A DNA stretch of 64,000 nt from Trichobilharzia szidati (lineage: Eukaryota > Platyhelminthes > Trematoda > Strigeidida > Schistosomatidae), in contig OX235279.1 of the NCBI GenBank assembly GCA_944472155.2, positions 52,053,564 through 52,117,563 on the forward strand, given 5' to 3'. Of this stretch, positions 12,031-24,765 are shown piece after piece (positions within the stretch are counted from its first letter, which is position 1; each line of letters opens with the position of its first letter). Both the position numbers and the translations under genes were made by a program. The notes beneath the pieces are model-generated. The model did no database searches, was not told where the DNA came from, and saw nothing but the letters and a program-made list of their open reading frames with translations.

Positions 12031-13880
12031 CCAGTGACTAATCCATGAATTACAACTTCTTCCAGTTTGTGACATAGCGCGACCGCTAGCATTCTGTGTG
12101 TATCAATCTAGGAACCGTGTATCATCTTCCTTCTTACTGTAACACTCAAAAGCAACAGCCACAACCAACGAAGGAAGAAGACGAAGATGTGGGAGGAAGG
12201 TCTTTATTTCCGCCACGCAAGGCTTGAATTGCCCGGGTACAAGCTAATTGTCGTCCCTTATAACAAGTTTTGACAAACGGTCTTCTTCTTGCTCTAGCAA
12301 GGCCACATAAGAGTTCCTGTCTGAAAAAGAAGAAATAGGAAACTCATTTAGTGGCATTATATTAGTTTTTTCTCATTACATTACCTGTGAATTTGTTCTG
12401 CTTGTCCATTTCTGCAGAACGTTGTCTGCACAGTGACTGTAACAAAGATCTCCACGTTTGGTATGGCTATAACACACAGGCCATTCTATCTGTGATGTGT
12501 CTATAACTTTTAACACTTAACGACAACCATTGCCTTGTTAGAAAGACTACTGGCAACGCAGTGTGTCAGTACACAGGTTAGGAGTTGGTTGTCTTAACAT
12601 CAGTGGTGGTGTTGCTTATTTTGTCCACAGCTGTAAAGAAATTTTAACAAGAGGTGTGGTCGGCCTGTGTTTCCTGTTGAAAGTCAAAACGCGCCGAGTG
12701 TAGACGATCATAAATGTGTAAAGCACTTCGCCGGCGAGATCTACCATTGAGTCTTTCAGCTCCATTCGAGCAGACTTCTGCAGGGACCAGCGCAGGTTAC
12801 GCTGTTGCTTTTCGCGCCACACAGCCGGCTGGTCGTTCGAGGAAACCATGTGTCTGCATTTCTGTTGTTTTGACTTGTTTTCATACTCTGCAAGAAGCTC
12901 CCAGTATGACAACTGGTTTGTATGCACTCACTCCGTGTCTAACAGTTAGCTGATAGCTATAATTCCATGTAGCAGTGTTAGAAGAATTGACAGTATTCAG
13001 CACTATCGGCACTTTGACACCTCTGATACCTAATCGACCACCCAGATGAACATCTACCAGCGTGACTTCTCGTAAATTACCTAGTAATGCACATTTGTCA
13101 AAAATAATTTGGGCCGTCCAGCCCTAATAGTCAACCTGACTAAGAAGACACTGATGATGTCATGAAGTTTCAAGTGAATGTTGCAAGGCTTTCGCAACAC
13201 TGTATGCTGTGAAGTAGGTAACAGGGGAATTCCAAGGAATGGGAAGAGTAAACAATGAGGAGAAATATCTCCTTCATGACTTCTGAGGCTTTCTTTATCC
13301 AGTGAATGCAGAATGTCCTACCGTTTGTTTGACTAGGTATCCTCACTCCAATGGCTCTCTACCATGCTCTCGAAAAAAAGTTCATAAACACTGTCAGTCT
13401 TCTACAATATTGCAGATTGTTGGTCGGTTATTTGAATAAATATTTTGATAGAGGATTGGACTTCTAAACTATTGCTGTTAACAGGCTTCGTAGGATCATC
13501 TTAAAAAAATCAACCGTCTGCAGTCCAGTACTGGGAATGAAACATTTGATCTAATGCACACACATCTCTTAAGCACATTGTAAGCTTGTAACAGCGTAGG
13601 CCAGACAAAAAATTCCACCTATGTCTCCAACCTAACTAATTATGAAACTAAATTATTCTGTAGCATATCCAATGCTACATTAGGAGGCTGTCTAACATAC
13701 CTCCTGAAAACCCTTCCTGTATTACACCTAGAAAATGAGAAACCCAACAACATGCATGACACTATCTTACAGTGCTAATTGCATGCACATAGAGAGTACC
13801 CGGCACCTTCGGTAATTAGAAACCGAACTTGCCAATGCATCAAAGTAAGTTTCTACTATTCCATAAGATCATGGGATCCT
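12031..13880. other. Unannotated interval, partly GC-richer
   Basis: About 1.85 kb. The part at 12,640-12,860 is richer in GC than its surroundings and carries opposed open frames of 103 and 79 codons, neither with a recognisable motif. No splice-consistent gene was found. The right third may contain eroded 5' sequence of the LINE that follows. Confidence 0.4.
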
Positions 13881-13884
13881 ATGT

Positions 13885-14900
13885 GGAGAACTGAACCTAA
13901 TCAAAATCAACTTGAGCTTGACCAGCTAAATTTGACAAGCTCTTAGGCACACTAGGTATCTTTGGCTCTAGACAAACTGCCACAATGCCCACAAGAAGTG
14001 ATAGATTTAATATTATGTAGTAATATAAGTCCCCTGCCAATTTCAGTGGGCACCAAGTTGTCAAGGAGCAACCACAAAACAGTGCTGTGTGAACTCCCAC
14101 TTCCACCGAGTAGAAATGCAGCCTATGCCTCAACTGTACAGAAAATAACACAGGAACTATAATAAGGAGGACTGGACTTTTGTAAAATCAGTGCTTAGAT
14201 CCGCCGAATGGAGAGAGAGTATATCATCACTGGTGACTTAATGGAATCTCCGAGCATCTTCTACCACAACTCAAACTCATACCTGTAATTTCACCACAAA
14301 CAATTTCCCAACATAAAAACCACATATATGGCCAGAGGATCGCATGAAATTGAAGAGACTAGCAACAAGTTTCTATAGACAGTATGACTGTGTTACACTA
14401 GTGTCAGTCCTCAATGCTACTAGCTTCATCTCACGAGCTCATAATTTGGGCACTAGTCAGCCCTGCTACAATGAATGCTCCCACAGAATTACAGAAGCAA
14501 AAATTAAACACGACACTCTTGAACACATGGTCAGCTGTTGTGTTGCAAGTCTCAGTCAGCACGGAATCCCAAAGTCCCGGCCGTGTTCGATGTGTCAACG
14601 TGATTTCTTTAATTTTGTGATAAGTGGCCGGGATAAAAAACAGTTAGCATTTCATCTATTTTGATATTCACAAAACATTCGATCGCGTCAACTACATGCT
14701 GCTGATACCCGGGTTGAGTCGCCAATGAATACGTGGTCCACTAATGGGATGGCTAAGACCATTCGTTAACCAAAAGTCCCGAATAGTTAGAACTGGGTCC
14801 GTGACGACCAAATCTAGGCCAGTCGTTTCCGGCAAGGCCAAAAGTGATCGAATTCTCCTGAGTAAGCGTGTATTCAATACACAGTCTTCAATCATGGAGG
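13885..14900 (+). mobile_element. CR1/jockey-type LINE fragment (endonuclease end to RT), heavily decayed
   Basis: Short blocks in successive frames follow the order of a CR1/jockey-like pol. SNHKTVLCELPLPPSRNAAY (end of the endonuclease) is at about 14,065-14,125. DWTFVKSVLRSAEWRES follows at about 14,172. KRLATSFYRQY is near 14,350. FDIHKTFDRVNY (RT motif A) is near 14,660. GWLRPFVNQKSRIVRTGSV plus SRPVVSG (entering motif B) runs to about 14,835. Multiple frameshifts and stops rule out function. Clade assignment rests on motif style only. Confidence 0.72.
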
Positions 14901-17385
14901 ATAAACACAGAAGCGACTCACTTGCACGTATCGTTCACAGACCTTGGTTGATAAATAATTCAAGAGCTTCGGATGACTAGATTTGGTGACACCCGCAACT
15001 AATCTGTGGTAAACTTGAATGGATTTCCAAGGCGATCTGAAAACAAACCCATCTTAGCAAGGTGACAATCTGCTTGTCTCTAAATCCCTCGCTACAGCAG
15101 CTGGGGCAATCGACAACTTACTCAAAAAAGCAAAACAACATCTGAATAGTTATACCAGTCATCTTACATTAATCATAACGATAAGAACCAAACATAAAGG
15201 ACGCATAGATATGAGATGGCTATCGAATGAAATGATGCGTATCAAAGAACATTTGTTGTGACACCCACCAATAGAACCTACCGTCATCAAGTGGCTCGTG
15301 ACATTCAAATGTTATTTTAAACTTGAAAGGATCAAAAAATGAAGCTGGATTTTGCAAGACTTCTACATTGCATATATTGACATTCGCCATAACGTCCAAT
15401 CAAACTGTAGAGCAAAATTTATTGCAGCTTGTGGCGAACTTAAGCAATAGTAAGTGTAGTGGTTCAAATTTGAAAAGAAGCATTAGTTCAAAAACCGGTG
15501 GACGCTGAACTGTAAAAGCCTAGCTCTTTGTATCTACATATATATTTTTTGGACTTCTGCTGGTGTAATTCAGTGTCAATTATAAAGTGCTTTTCCTCAA
15601 GTCGTGTTCTGCTTTTTCTCTCTACCCTGCGTGCTTGACCTGTACAATTGTTTGTGTTGTTCTATTACAATAAGCACCAACGGACGAATGGCCTTGAACA
15701 CTACAACCACCTGATAAAGATGACTTTGAGTATAAAATACACATATTCATGAAAATAATGAGTTGAAAGACATAAAACATTTAAACAAGGTACCCTTCTC
15801 TAATGTATGACAAACCCCCCCAGTTTTGGAATGGAGCATCAACAGAATAATCTGACCACATCCTATGCATGTAATTAATTAGGTTTTCAAATCCTATCAA
15901 TCACCCTAATCTCCCCTTAACCTAACCACAACGTCAAAATATCCCTGAACTAACCCTAATCTAACTCGAATGTCGCCTTGTAGTGGTAGATGATTCCCCA
16001 GAATTATTAGCCACACCATTCATCACCGAACATTGGATGCAGACCCTCACTGTTTAAGTTGAATTGTTTAATTGAAGGCCGAAAATCAACCATCTACGCC
16101 ATAGTATCATTTTCGTTCGTTCGCACACGACTCCTATCAGGTTAAGCACTCATTCGCTCACTACTATCTGGTCCAGAATTATACTTCGCATTTTGGCCAA
16201 TCGCTTCGATGTTTTGCTTTTTCTTCGGCCTACGCTGAACGAATACTATAGGAGTTGTGCGTACTGGATTCTGAGTTTGTATGCATCGTATTATCCGTGA
16301 ACGTCAACACACTTAGCCTCTTAACGTCTATCGTGCATTATATGATTTCCCAACAGAATATCCGTGTGGTGACTGTTAAATATTCTTATACCAAATAAGT
16401 GACAACTATACGGTGCAATATCATGTCTGAATGCATTTTATTGCATTTCCCAGAGATTATGCTACTTTCGTAACGACAGAAGACAAGGGCCAGGCAACAG
16501 ATCGTTTATTTAGGAAATCAAGATATGTTTACATATTTTTGTGTACATTATTATTCGTTATTACTATCAGAGAAACAGCGTCTTCTGGTTGGTCTTTTTC
16601 TCACTGGAAGTTAATCTGTCACCTCTTTGTGGCATATATCTGCGAATCGTATCCGCCCACGCAAGGTTTCGGTCCTTTTTTACTCATGACCAAGTAAACA
16701 TTGACATAAATTGCTGTCTACCAATTTTGGCTAGACGACAGCTGTTGCTACACTTTCATCATCTGAGTTCTGATTGGTTGTCCGAAGTCACTGTGATTTT
16801 GGCTATGGTAGTTCAACTTTGTCACATAACACTTCATTAGGTATATCTCACTCAAGATTACAATATTATTTGCCAGGTTTCACTAGCTTACTCACTGAGA
16901 GCTTCAAGATCATAGGCGTGGTCGTGATTGGCTGGCATTTGCCTGTGCTGCAAGTCTAATTTGGCCCGGTTTGTAATATGTAGCACAGAGACCAACAATC
17001 ACACAAGAAATGAAAGCATACTGTGATGTCTGCTAGAATGTGTATCCAGTACAGTTTCGGAAATCAGAGTGCGCGAGCAGAGCTCTAACAACCTGCCATT
17101 CGTTTTGTTTTCGCTGATGTCAAGTCTCTTTCCTGAAAGGGAAGAAAAATAAAACTGTTCAGTATTTCAGCCAAACAGGTTTCTATGCTATTACAAATAA
17201 ACTAGCATTGAGCTAGGTAAAAGTACTAGAGGGAATGTGCATCATCATTGAGATGACTTTCGTTCCTGCGAAAGGCGATGCTGAGGCATCTTAAATTCGA
17301 AGCTGTCATTAAAGTTGGAAAAGGGTTAATTTTAAACAATAAGTCCAATAACCAGTATATTCTACACTAGCTGGACGTAATTGAC
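14901..17385. other. Unannotated interval
   Basis: About 2.5 kb. There are short open frames only (up to 99 codons at 16,541-16,840, hydrophobic and motif-free). No gene or named repeat can be supported. Confidence 0.4.
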
Positions 17386-17389
17386 TCCC

Positions 17390-17500
17390 CTATTCTCGCT
17401 TCTTAGCACTGAGATGGTTATTCCTGTTCTCTAGTGGTTTTCTTGAGGTTAGTCTCTCCACTCGACTGCTATATCCATAGTAGATGCTTCAATAAATTGC
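17390..17500 (+). repeat. Diverged relative of the repeat at 7.8-8.1 kb
   Basis: Words such as ccactcgactgc and ggttattcctg occur in the same order and spacing as at 7,855-7,935. This indicates an old dispersed family of unknown type. Confidence 0.35.
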
Positions 17501-20500
17501 TTGTATTTTAAGAGTGGTTGATGACCTGCCTTAATGTTGTGGCACTTCTCTGACTGACGTTTGTCGTTCTCCCGACAGGTCGTTTATGTAGTCAATGAGA
17601 ATGAGATGATAGTGTTAATATCAGCAGAAGTCATTTCATTGAGGAGAAATAGACATGTGTACAAAATAAATAACGTAAGTAAATAAGCAGATAGGGCGGA
17701 ATAGTAAGACATGAACGGCTTTTACAGTATTAGCACAGTGTGTGAGGAAAATCAAGGTTCAGTAGAAAGCCGTCTTTGGAATACGGTGTGAGGAGGTTAC
17801 ATCACGGTTTGCTCCAGCCGATAGTCAGTAGGACACTATGCATATATTACAGAATGGTTATCCCAACACCGCTTAAAGCCTCCCATTGGTGGTGCGGTAG
17901 CCCTGGCCTCTGAGAAAGCATTCCAAGGGCGGCAAAGTGCAATGCGCAAAGGAGTAGGTGCATTCAAAAGTTTCCTCTAATTAGGTCGCAGTCCTGTATG
18001 AATTGCTTGGCAAGGGATTGCAGTAGTCTGATGGCGGACGACTGTTGTCATCTGTGGAAATGTGGCCGACGATTACGCCACCGTGAACGCATGTTAGCTA
18101 ACAATGTAGACATCTACTTCAATTATGATCTTTCCGTATATTTTCTCTGAAAGTCACTCACCTCGATCTTCACTCTTCTTTCCATGGTAGCATTTCGTTG
18201 AAAGAAATATGTGGCAACGACGCTGTTAACACCATTCTGGGATCCATTTGGATTTTGCGGAACAGAGTGTATGTGCGCCTAGATGTAAAAAACGGTTATT
18301 CCAAACCGCTTTACGAATTTTAAGATTGAAAAACACTGCTTAGCTGCGCCAAGTGTTAAATTGCTTTCATGAGCGTTTGTGGATTGTCTAAGTCCAACGA
18401 AACTTTTGTCGCTCCCCAAATATTAACGCCATCAGCATATCAAACGGCCGGGCGGTCCAAACAATCTGGCAGATCACTAGTGTTGTGCTCTATGCTTCTT
18501 TTTCTCTTCAGTGTACTGTTTGACATAACAGTCGGTCAGACTCAATAATTACTCCACCACTCTCGAATGCAATGCCAAAGTCTGAAATACATGGGGTCAT
18601 GCATATCTGCACTCACCAAGATAAGCGGGAAGATGGAACTCTTCCACTCCATGGGCAACTTCCATGAGTACATTGGGTTTTGAAGCCAGCCGCTTAAAGG
18701 GCACAAAGGACTTCTGCTCCATGCTTCCAAAATATATTACTAAATATCACCTCAGGAAAATATTTTCCGTGGCTGATTTTCAATATTTCAGCTGGACCCA
18801 TTCAGTGGTCATTGTAGATTGAACCCATTGTGTTTGTGTTTGTTTCCTGCATCAGCAGTCATGTTCCCCTACACGATCATTACACTATGGTTGCTTAGTT
18901 TTCCGTCAAAGGTTGGATTGAAGGTTCCAGCCACTCTATTCAGACCCTAAATAACGTAAATAAATTACGTAAAGAAAAAGCTCAATTTCCGATTATATAT
19001 TATCTTGTCAATGCTTTCCCTTGCCTTTCTCTCTACATTCTGCGGAAGATTAGCATTCATTCTAGAAGTGGTGATGCAACGGAGTCATGTAGTTTTTAGC
19101 ATGGCCATCCATGATTTTACGAATGAGTGAAAAGTTTAGCTGCAATTCTCAGCTACTTCGTGGACTTATTCGAACAACTTTGTGTAATATGAGTCTAAAT
19201 CTAGAAAGGACCTGGGTACATAACTTCTGGATTGATATCGTGACTAACAAGCGCGCGATATCAATACGAACGCGCATTGTATTCCTTAACAGGAAAAATC
19301 GTATTCAGTGACCCAGTAGCTCACGAAATTTGATCTCCTTAGTCAGTGAACCATTTTCAGCCACTATTTCCACATCGAGCACCTGGGTCCAGCCATCTCG
19401 AACTACCAACACTACTTTAGGCGTTGCGCCCACACTCGACCAAATAAACATGAGTTGTTGGCCTAATACGGGACTGTTGTGAAGCCTAATAACCTGAGAG
19501 CTGTAGGTAAAGTCAGAAGCATTTCTGGTGTACGCCGTTGACTATTTTGTTCCTATTCCATTAGTCAGACGGTCTATTGCTACTTTCCACTTCATATTCC
19601 ATCGTGAGTAGGGCTTCAGCTAACAGAGGTAATAAGGCTATGGAATTAATGCCATCTCATATACAGATTCTAAAGGCCTGAGCACATGTTCCCTGCTTTT
19701 TGAGGTGTCACCACTTTTATATTTAACACCAACAATGAGACTGGAATAGGGACACCGGGTTGCCCACGAGTGAGCTGACGAAGCAATCGCCAGCTACTCC
19801 ATCGTTGTATACAAGCAACTACCTGTTTCTTCAGCACACTCAACTTGAGCGAGAACACAGAACTGAGAGAGACGAGAGCATAATTATTAGTTTCCGTATA
19901 TGTGCAAAAGGAAACAATGATATGTGCGGCCACATTCCCAATAACATAGGCATCAGAGATGTCCATGAAAGGATGTATGCATATCCAGCGACGTATGTGT
20001 GAGAGGGGATATCCATATATATCCATATATAACCATGAACGGTTCATTTCCAGACTGACATTGATCATAATGTCACTAAGAAATGATCATCGCTGATTCA
20101 TCATCAATAGGGATAATCCACTATTTAACTGTCTACATATCACCTCCCTATTAATATGACTACGTCGCCATACTTCAGGTACAAAACTATGCATATCGAA
20201 CCGAGAGGACATGGCGACACACCTGGCCCCATGGGAAACCACAGTGTCATACCTAACAAGACTAAAGAAAAAGCCCCCGAGACGTCATAAAACTCTCAAG
20301 GCGCTTTCTGTAAAGGGGAGATACCAGGACGGATAGACTATCTTTGTTAGCCGTGAAGTTGGAATTGATGTGTACACGAACATAGTAACCGGATAGGAGG
20401 ATCCCGAAGGTCGTGCAACCCATCAGACGTTGATTATTTATCATGGTCCAAATTTCCGCTGGGGTGTAGACGGCGTGTATACTCTGTATTGTGAATAACA

Positions 20501-21560
20501 AAGTTGCTGTTACTGTTTTCATCGTCATCGTGGTCGTCACAGTTAAATCTGACTTCTGCGTCTACTTCATTGTGGGGGAAAATTTCCAAGTGATCAGTTG
20601 CCTACAGTATCGTGATTGAGGGCTCATTCTAGTCAAGTTAGACAAGACTAACAAAAACACCAACATTCTGTTACAATATATTTGAGAACGACGGTATTCA
20701 GTAGAGTGCTGCCATAACCCACTTAGACGGGGATATTCAACTTAATGCCACCATAATATATCTAGGCAACAGCATTATTCAGTTCACTGCAGCTATGATA
20801 AAGTTCGGTGACAAACTATCTCAGTGCAACCCAGCCTTGGGACTGGTCATATTAATCTTCAACAGGGTGTCTTATTCATGTCCTTCACTTTACCGCAAGT
20901 CCAACTATCCTTACAACAGCAATAGAAATGGTAGAAAAACTTCCAAGTTAAACTGATTGACGTGCTCGCTGATAAATTACCTCTGCAGTCATCTAATCAT
21001 GAAACCCCTCAGACGTAGTCCGGGAAAGGGGACGACTACAGTCTGCAGGTCTGCAGTCCTGCTGTCTGCAAAAGTTGTTTGGCCTTCGGATGCAGCTTTC
21101 TCAGACCATGGGTACATTTAAGATACAACAAAGGAGTGCCGAAACCATATGATGAGTTTACCCGAAATAACCGATGCCTATGTTTCTGGTAAGTATGCAC
21201 ATGTTGTCACCCTGACATTGTCTCCAACAGAGTTCAGTCAGAAAACACAATTAACGTGCCTCCCTAAACTAGGGCCACCCGACTGGGAATGCAAATTCAC
21301 AGAAACCTAAACCACCTGCAGTCGTATACGACGAATATTTTACTCTTCTAATGTATTTTTACCCTCCCAAGCAATCACTGTTGAGAGAACTTCCATTATG
21401 CGAATAAGGCCTGAGAGGTCATGGTCCGTCAGGCAAGCCGTATTCAAAACCTTGGGAAAGTAGCGAACTGCGTTTGCAACGTGTTATAATGCCTCAATTA
21501 CAGAAAGGCTGTTTTAATACGGAGCACGACGGCCAATATCACTCAAGTGTTTTAACTGGG
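17501..21560. other. Unannotated interval
   Basis: About 4 kb with no supportable gene. The longest open frame (132 codons, minus, 19,670-20,068) has no motif, and its overlapping plus frame argues for chance. Part of 20.8-21.5 kb may be eroded 5' sequence of the LINE at 21.6 kb, but I could not show this. Confidence 0.4.
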
Positions 21561-21564
21561 CTTG

Positions 21565-22460
21565 AGGAAAGGGTTGCAAGAGTTTGGTCCCTTCGGAACT
21601 AGAAAGCATACAATTCCACCTGGGTCTCAAAACAGTAAGACTAACAGAAGCCCGAATAACAATTGTTTTTGTAGAAAAAGAAGCCAGTAAATCCGATTTG
21701 ATCCTGATTAGGCAAGATAGGGATCATGAAGAAGGGGATGAACTTCCGGTATACGTTGACAAGCAGCTTGGATGTGTGCGAAAAGTGAACCTGCCTCCCA
21801 CTGAACTTCCAGATTCTGTATGGTACCATTTCACCGGCAGCCACGACAAGCGTTTACGAGGTTTCATCTATCAACCACTCCCTTGCACAGCAAAACACAG
21901 CCAACTGCTGCTCAGCATAATCATACCGTCAAGGGAATGAAGGAGTCGTCCTTTCCCTATTCTCAAGGGTGGGGATCGACAAAACGCGACCAGAAGCACT
22001 AATTTCAGCGGCATCGAGAGTATTGAAAAGCCTGACTGATGACCATATCTGGCAACACCTTAACATAAACATCACAATTCATGGAGTCTAGCACAGCTTA
22101 CGGAGAGATAAATTCTGCGCAACAAACTTATTACTATTATGGAATGACTTGGCATCATTCTGCTATATCAGTGTTCTAGCCTATGCTATCTTCTATAGTT
22201 GTACGAGGACATTTGACACTGTTCAGCACAGTCTCCTTCACGAAATAGTGCAGGTGGGTATTGGTTGTTCACTCCTCCCACGGTTGGGGAACTACTTAGA
22301 TGCACCAAAGTCAAGCATATCCAATCATCGTGGCACAAGTTGACCTCAGGAGTTTTGCAGGGTTTTATTCCATTTCTCATGATGTTTCCATGTCCTTCGA
22401 TAGCCCGAAATGCCATCCGAACCGACTGGCTCTCTTCTGCGCCGACGTAAAGATTTGGAT
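21565..22460 (+). mobile_element. CR1/jockey-type LINE fragment (endonuclease and RT pieces)
   Basis: The frame at 21,584-21,940 reads LPVYVDKQLGCVRKVNLP, then PDSVWYHFTGS and LRGFIYQPLPC, in the style of the CR1/jockey endonuclease C-terminal half. The stretch 22,095-22,340 has ATNLLLLWND and then TRTFDTVQHSLLHEI (RT motif A) and LPRLGNYL. LTSGVLQG (motif B) follows at about 22,340-22,365. The frame shifts several times, so this is a dead fragment. It lies just upstream of a PLE fragment on the same strand. Confidence 0.75.
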
Positions 22461-22474
22461 AAAGTGTTAGGGAA

Positions 22475-22616
22475 ACTCAGGCATGAGGAGAATATACTCT
22501 ATAGAGAAATTAGAGGAAGAATTTGATTTTCTTGAAAAGATATTGAAGAGCAGTGGGTACCGTCAAAGGTTCATCAACATGTATGGAAGATCTGAAGTCA
22601 CAAATGTAAGACAAAT
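22475..22616 (+). mobile_element. Penelope-like element, left half of an interrupted copy
   Basis: The frame from 22,483 reads RIYSIEKLEEEFDFLEKIL and SSGYRQRFINMYGRSE. This is the connector between RT and GIY-YIG seen in the other PLE copies here (compare LENELEYIQNTLVQMGYPSR at 10.2 kb). Homology stops near 22,616 and resumes at about 24,028 on the same strand. Confidence 0.72.
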
Positions 22617-23122
22617 CACAGTGGGAAAAAAGTCAACTGCAGCTCAATCGTCTTGTAGTGACTTTCAACCATGTAGTGCTGCAAGCATTTTTGGAGACCG
22701 ATGTGGCAATACATTCCGTCTCCAAATAGTCTAGACTCGCAAGAGCCACACATTCTGAGGACACTTCGAACAGTTGTCGGTAGTTGCGGCAATTTCTCAC
22801 GGAATACCTCCAAGATTCTGTTAGCGGCTGCTTGTGATATGTTCGCGGTCACCATGATATTGAGTAGCATGCTTGTCATTTCATCACGTTCAGAAGAGAC
22901 TTGTGGGCACATTCGTGAAGTACTAGCAGCTGGTGTTAGGCTGCTGCAAGGTAGCAATGGCACTTCCTCGGTTTCAATGGTCATGGTATCAGTGTTCACT
23001 GAAGACGACTCGACTTCAACAGGAGGGACAGCATGTGTGACAGCCTCCGTTGACATCGACGCTAGTAACTGCGCATAGTTACGTTTATACCTTCTGTAAA
23101 ATGTGGTGTAATGGCAGGTCAA
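22616..23122 (-). pseudogene. Transposase-like N-terminal fragment (168 codons)
   Basis: The ORF begins MTCHYTTFYRRYKRN and ends at the left edge of the insert. After a Ser/Thr-rich linker it reads ISQAAANRILEVFREKLPQL, TTVRSVLR, and GDGMYCHIGLQKCL. That order (helical block, LPxxxRSLL-like motif, then G-x-YxHxGL) resembles the region preceding the catalytic core in a group of invertebrate transposon proteins; I place it near TNP2/EnSpm-type only tentatively. No catalytic domain follows, so it is truncated or an exon of a lost gene. A domesticated small protein is possible but unsupported. Confidence 0.45.
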
Positions 23123-24027
23123 TCGTAGGTTACGTTGACGTAATCTTTTTAGGCTTAATATAGGGTATTTAGTGTTAGACTAGGAGAAAAATTAGATATG
23201 AACCACAGCGACCACTTACCTGCATCGTGAACAGTTTAAAAGTGCGCGCACACTGTGTGACTGTAAACCAGATAAAGAAAAAAAACGGTTGCGCTGCAAT
23301 TAACATTGACCACAGATGTTTTCATAAACTGCATTGATTGGCCAGTAAGCATCAACCCACATATAAAACCATCTTCGTTACACGATATCCTGTGACTCAT
23401 ACGAGTCACATGAGTGACATTATTCGCAAATACCTTGACCAATGACATTAGAACAGTCAAAGTGACAATAAGAAGTCACAGGTATATTTTTCAGTGTGAC
23501 TGCAATGTAATGCTATTGGTCACTATTCTTAAATTATCTACGTTTATATACAAACATACACATGTGTGTATGCGTGTGTGTCTGTCTGGATTAGTGTATG
23601 ACAGAAAACGGTTTAGTTATCAGGAAAATAATACTACCATTCTTACTTTTAAGTGTTAGCACTTACTTCTGTCTTCTGCTTGTAGGATGTTTTGAAAATA
23701 TTCTACTGGAAACTGTAGATGTATACATGTAATTATAATCACATTAAGAAAAACATATCAATTAATTGATGAGTTTTTCTGCATTTGAAGTAGTTGTAAC
23801 GTAATTTCGACATACAAATTTTACTACTTACAATTTATCAGTAACCTCCAGTGTACATTTAAATTTTCCATGGTGTCCACTCTTTGTCCCCTTTATTCGA
23901 ATTATGTCCCAATTCATAAAATTTGTCCCCTTATTGTCCCATTTCATCGGATTATGTCCCAATCTGAAATGAAATAAACCTTTTTTGTCCACATTGTCCC
24001 AAAAATGTCCCCTTTCTGTCCACACAT
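22617..24027. mobile_element. Insert splitting a PLE; possible DNA-transposon derivative
   Basis: A 1.4-kb segment separates two halves of one PLE, so it inserted later. It carries the minus-strand ORF described separately and, at its right end (23,865-24,020), a cluster of TGTCCC words. The left edge begins near cacagtgggaaaaaag and the right edge ends near ctttctgtccacaca; these are only weakly inverted copies of each other. Subterminal short repeats and imperfect ends are reminiscent of CACTA/EnSpm elements, which are known from schistosomes. I see no clean target duplication, so the class is tentative. Confidence 0.5.
23865..24020 (+). repeat. Irregular TGTCCC-rich repeat cluster
   Basis: About ten copies of TGTCC(C/A) at irregular 8-25 bp spacing, often as TTTGTCCCC or ATGTCCCAA, all on the same strand. 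It lies at the right end of the insert that splits the PLE. Confidence 0.7.
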
Positions 24028-24765
24028 TTGTCGGATTGGGAATCTACTTTCAGCTTGATTATAAAGGTGAAAACATTGCAGCGATGATCAACAGAAGGCT
24101 GAGTACATCACTAGCCATAGCCTATCCTGCAGCTAAGCTCATTCCCGTCTTTCGAACAACTTGCCCCTTGGTGCAGTCAAAAATCGATAGACATCCTTCC
24201 CATGTTAACTCCAACTGTATATACAAATTTACATGTATCTGCGGAAGCAGTTACATTGGAAGGCAGAAAGAAGGCATATCTACGATTTTCTGAACATGTA
24301 CCAAAAAGCTTGCGTTTAAATGGAACAAATGCTTTAAACAGTGCCATCGCCAGGCATCTTCTTGACATGGGTCATGAAGTGGACGTGGAAAAGTCATTCA
24401 AAATTATCAATAAGCAAAAGAGCTCAATTCTCCTTAAGTTTGCTGAAACCATTTCCATCAAGCGCCTGAAACCTGATTTATGCATCCAGAAAGAAGCGGT
24501 TACCTTTGCCTTTTTTCATCCGAATCCGAATTGCTGAAAAGTTTCCATTGTGTATGATTATTATTGTTCGGAATAGTGTTTAATATTACATAAAAATATG
24601 TATATATTATTAGTGTTTGCGTATATGGATCGATTGGTTTGTATTTAAAATGAGCTCTGTGCAAGTATGTTAAAATTGTTTTTGTAGATATATTTAATAA
24701 TGTCTTTGCCCTGTAAGCAGCTGACGAGAAGGCAGAGAAATAAAAGATGGTACCACTTTAGTCTG
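24028..24765 (+). mobile_element. Penelope-like element, right half (GIY-YIG domain), frameshifted
   Basis: The frame continues IYFQLDYKGENIAAMINRRL and then CIYKFTCICGSSYIGRQ (GIY-YIG core) to about 24,287. It then switches frame to FSEHVPKSLRLNGTNALN, ARHLLDMGHEVDVEKSFKII and IKRLKPDLCIQKE, ending at 24,537. A single-base change near 24,275 causes the shift. The 3' untranslated part runs to about 24,765 and contains ctgacgagaaggcagagaaa. Confidence 0.82.

Noticed and set aside
12616..12953. Overlapping 103- and 79-codon frames in a GC-richer patch
   Set aside because: No recognisable domain, no splice-linked neighbours, and frames open on both strands, as expected of GC-richer random sequence.
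15900..15966. CCCTAA/TAACCC-like words suggesting an interstitial telomere
   Set aside because: Only isolated, irregular matches (caccctaatc, taacctaacc, taaccctaat); no tandem array.
19670..20068. 132-codon minus-strand frame
   Set aside because: No motif; composition and an overlapping opposite-strand frame point to chance.
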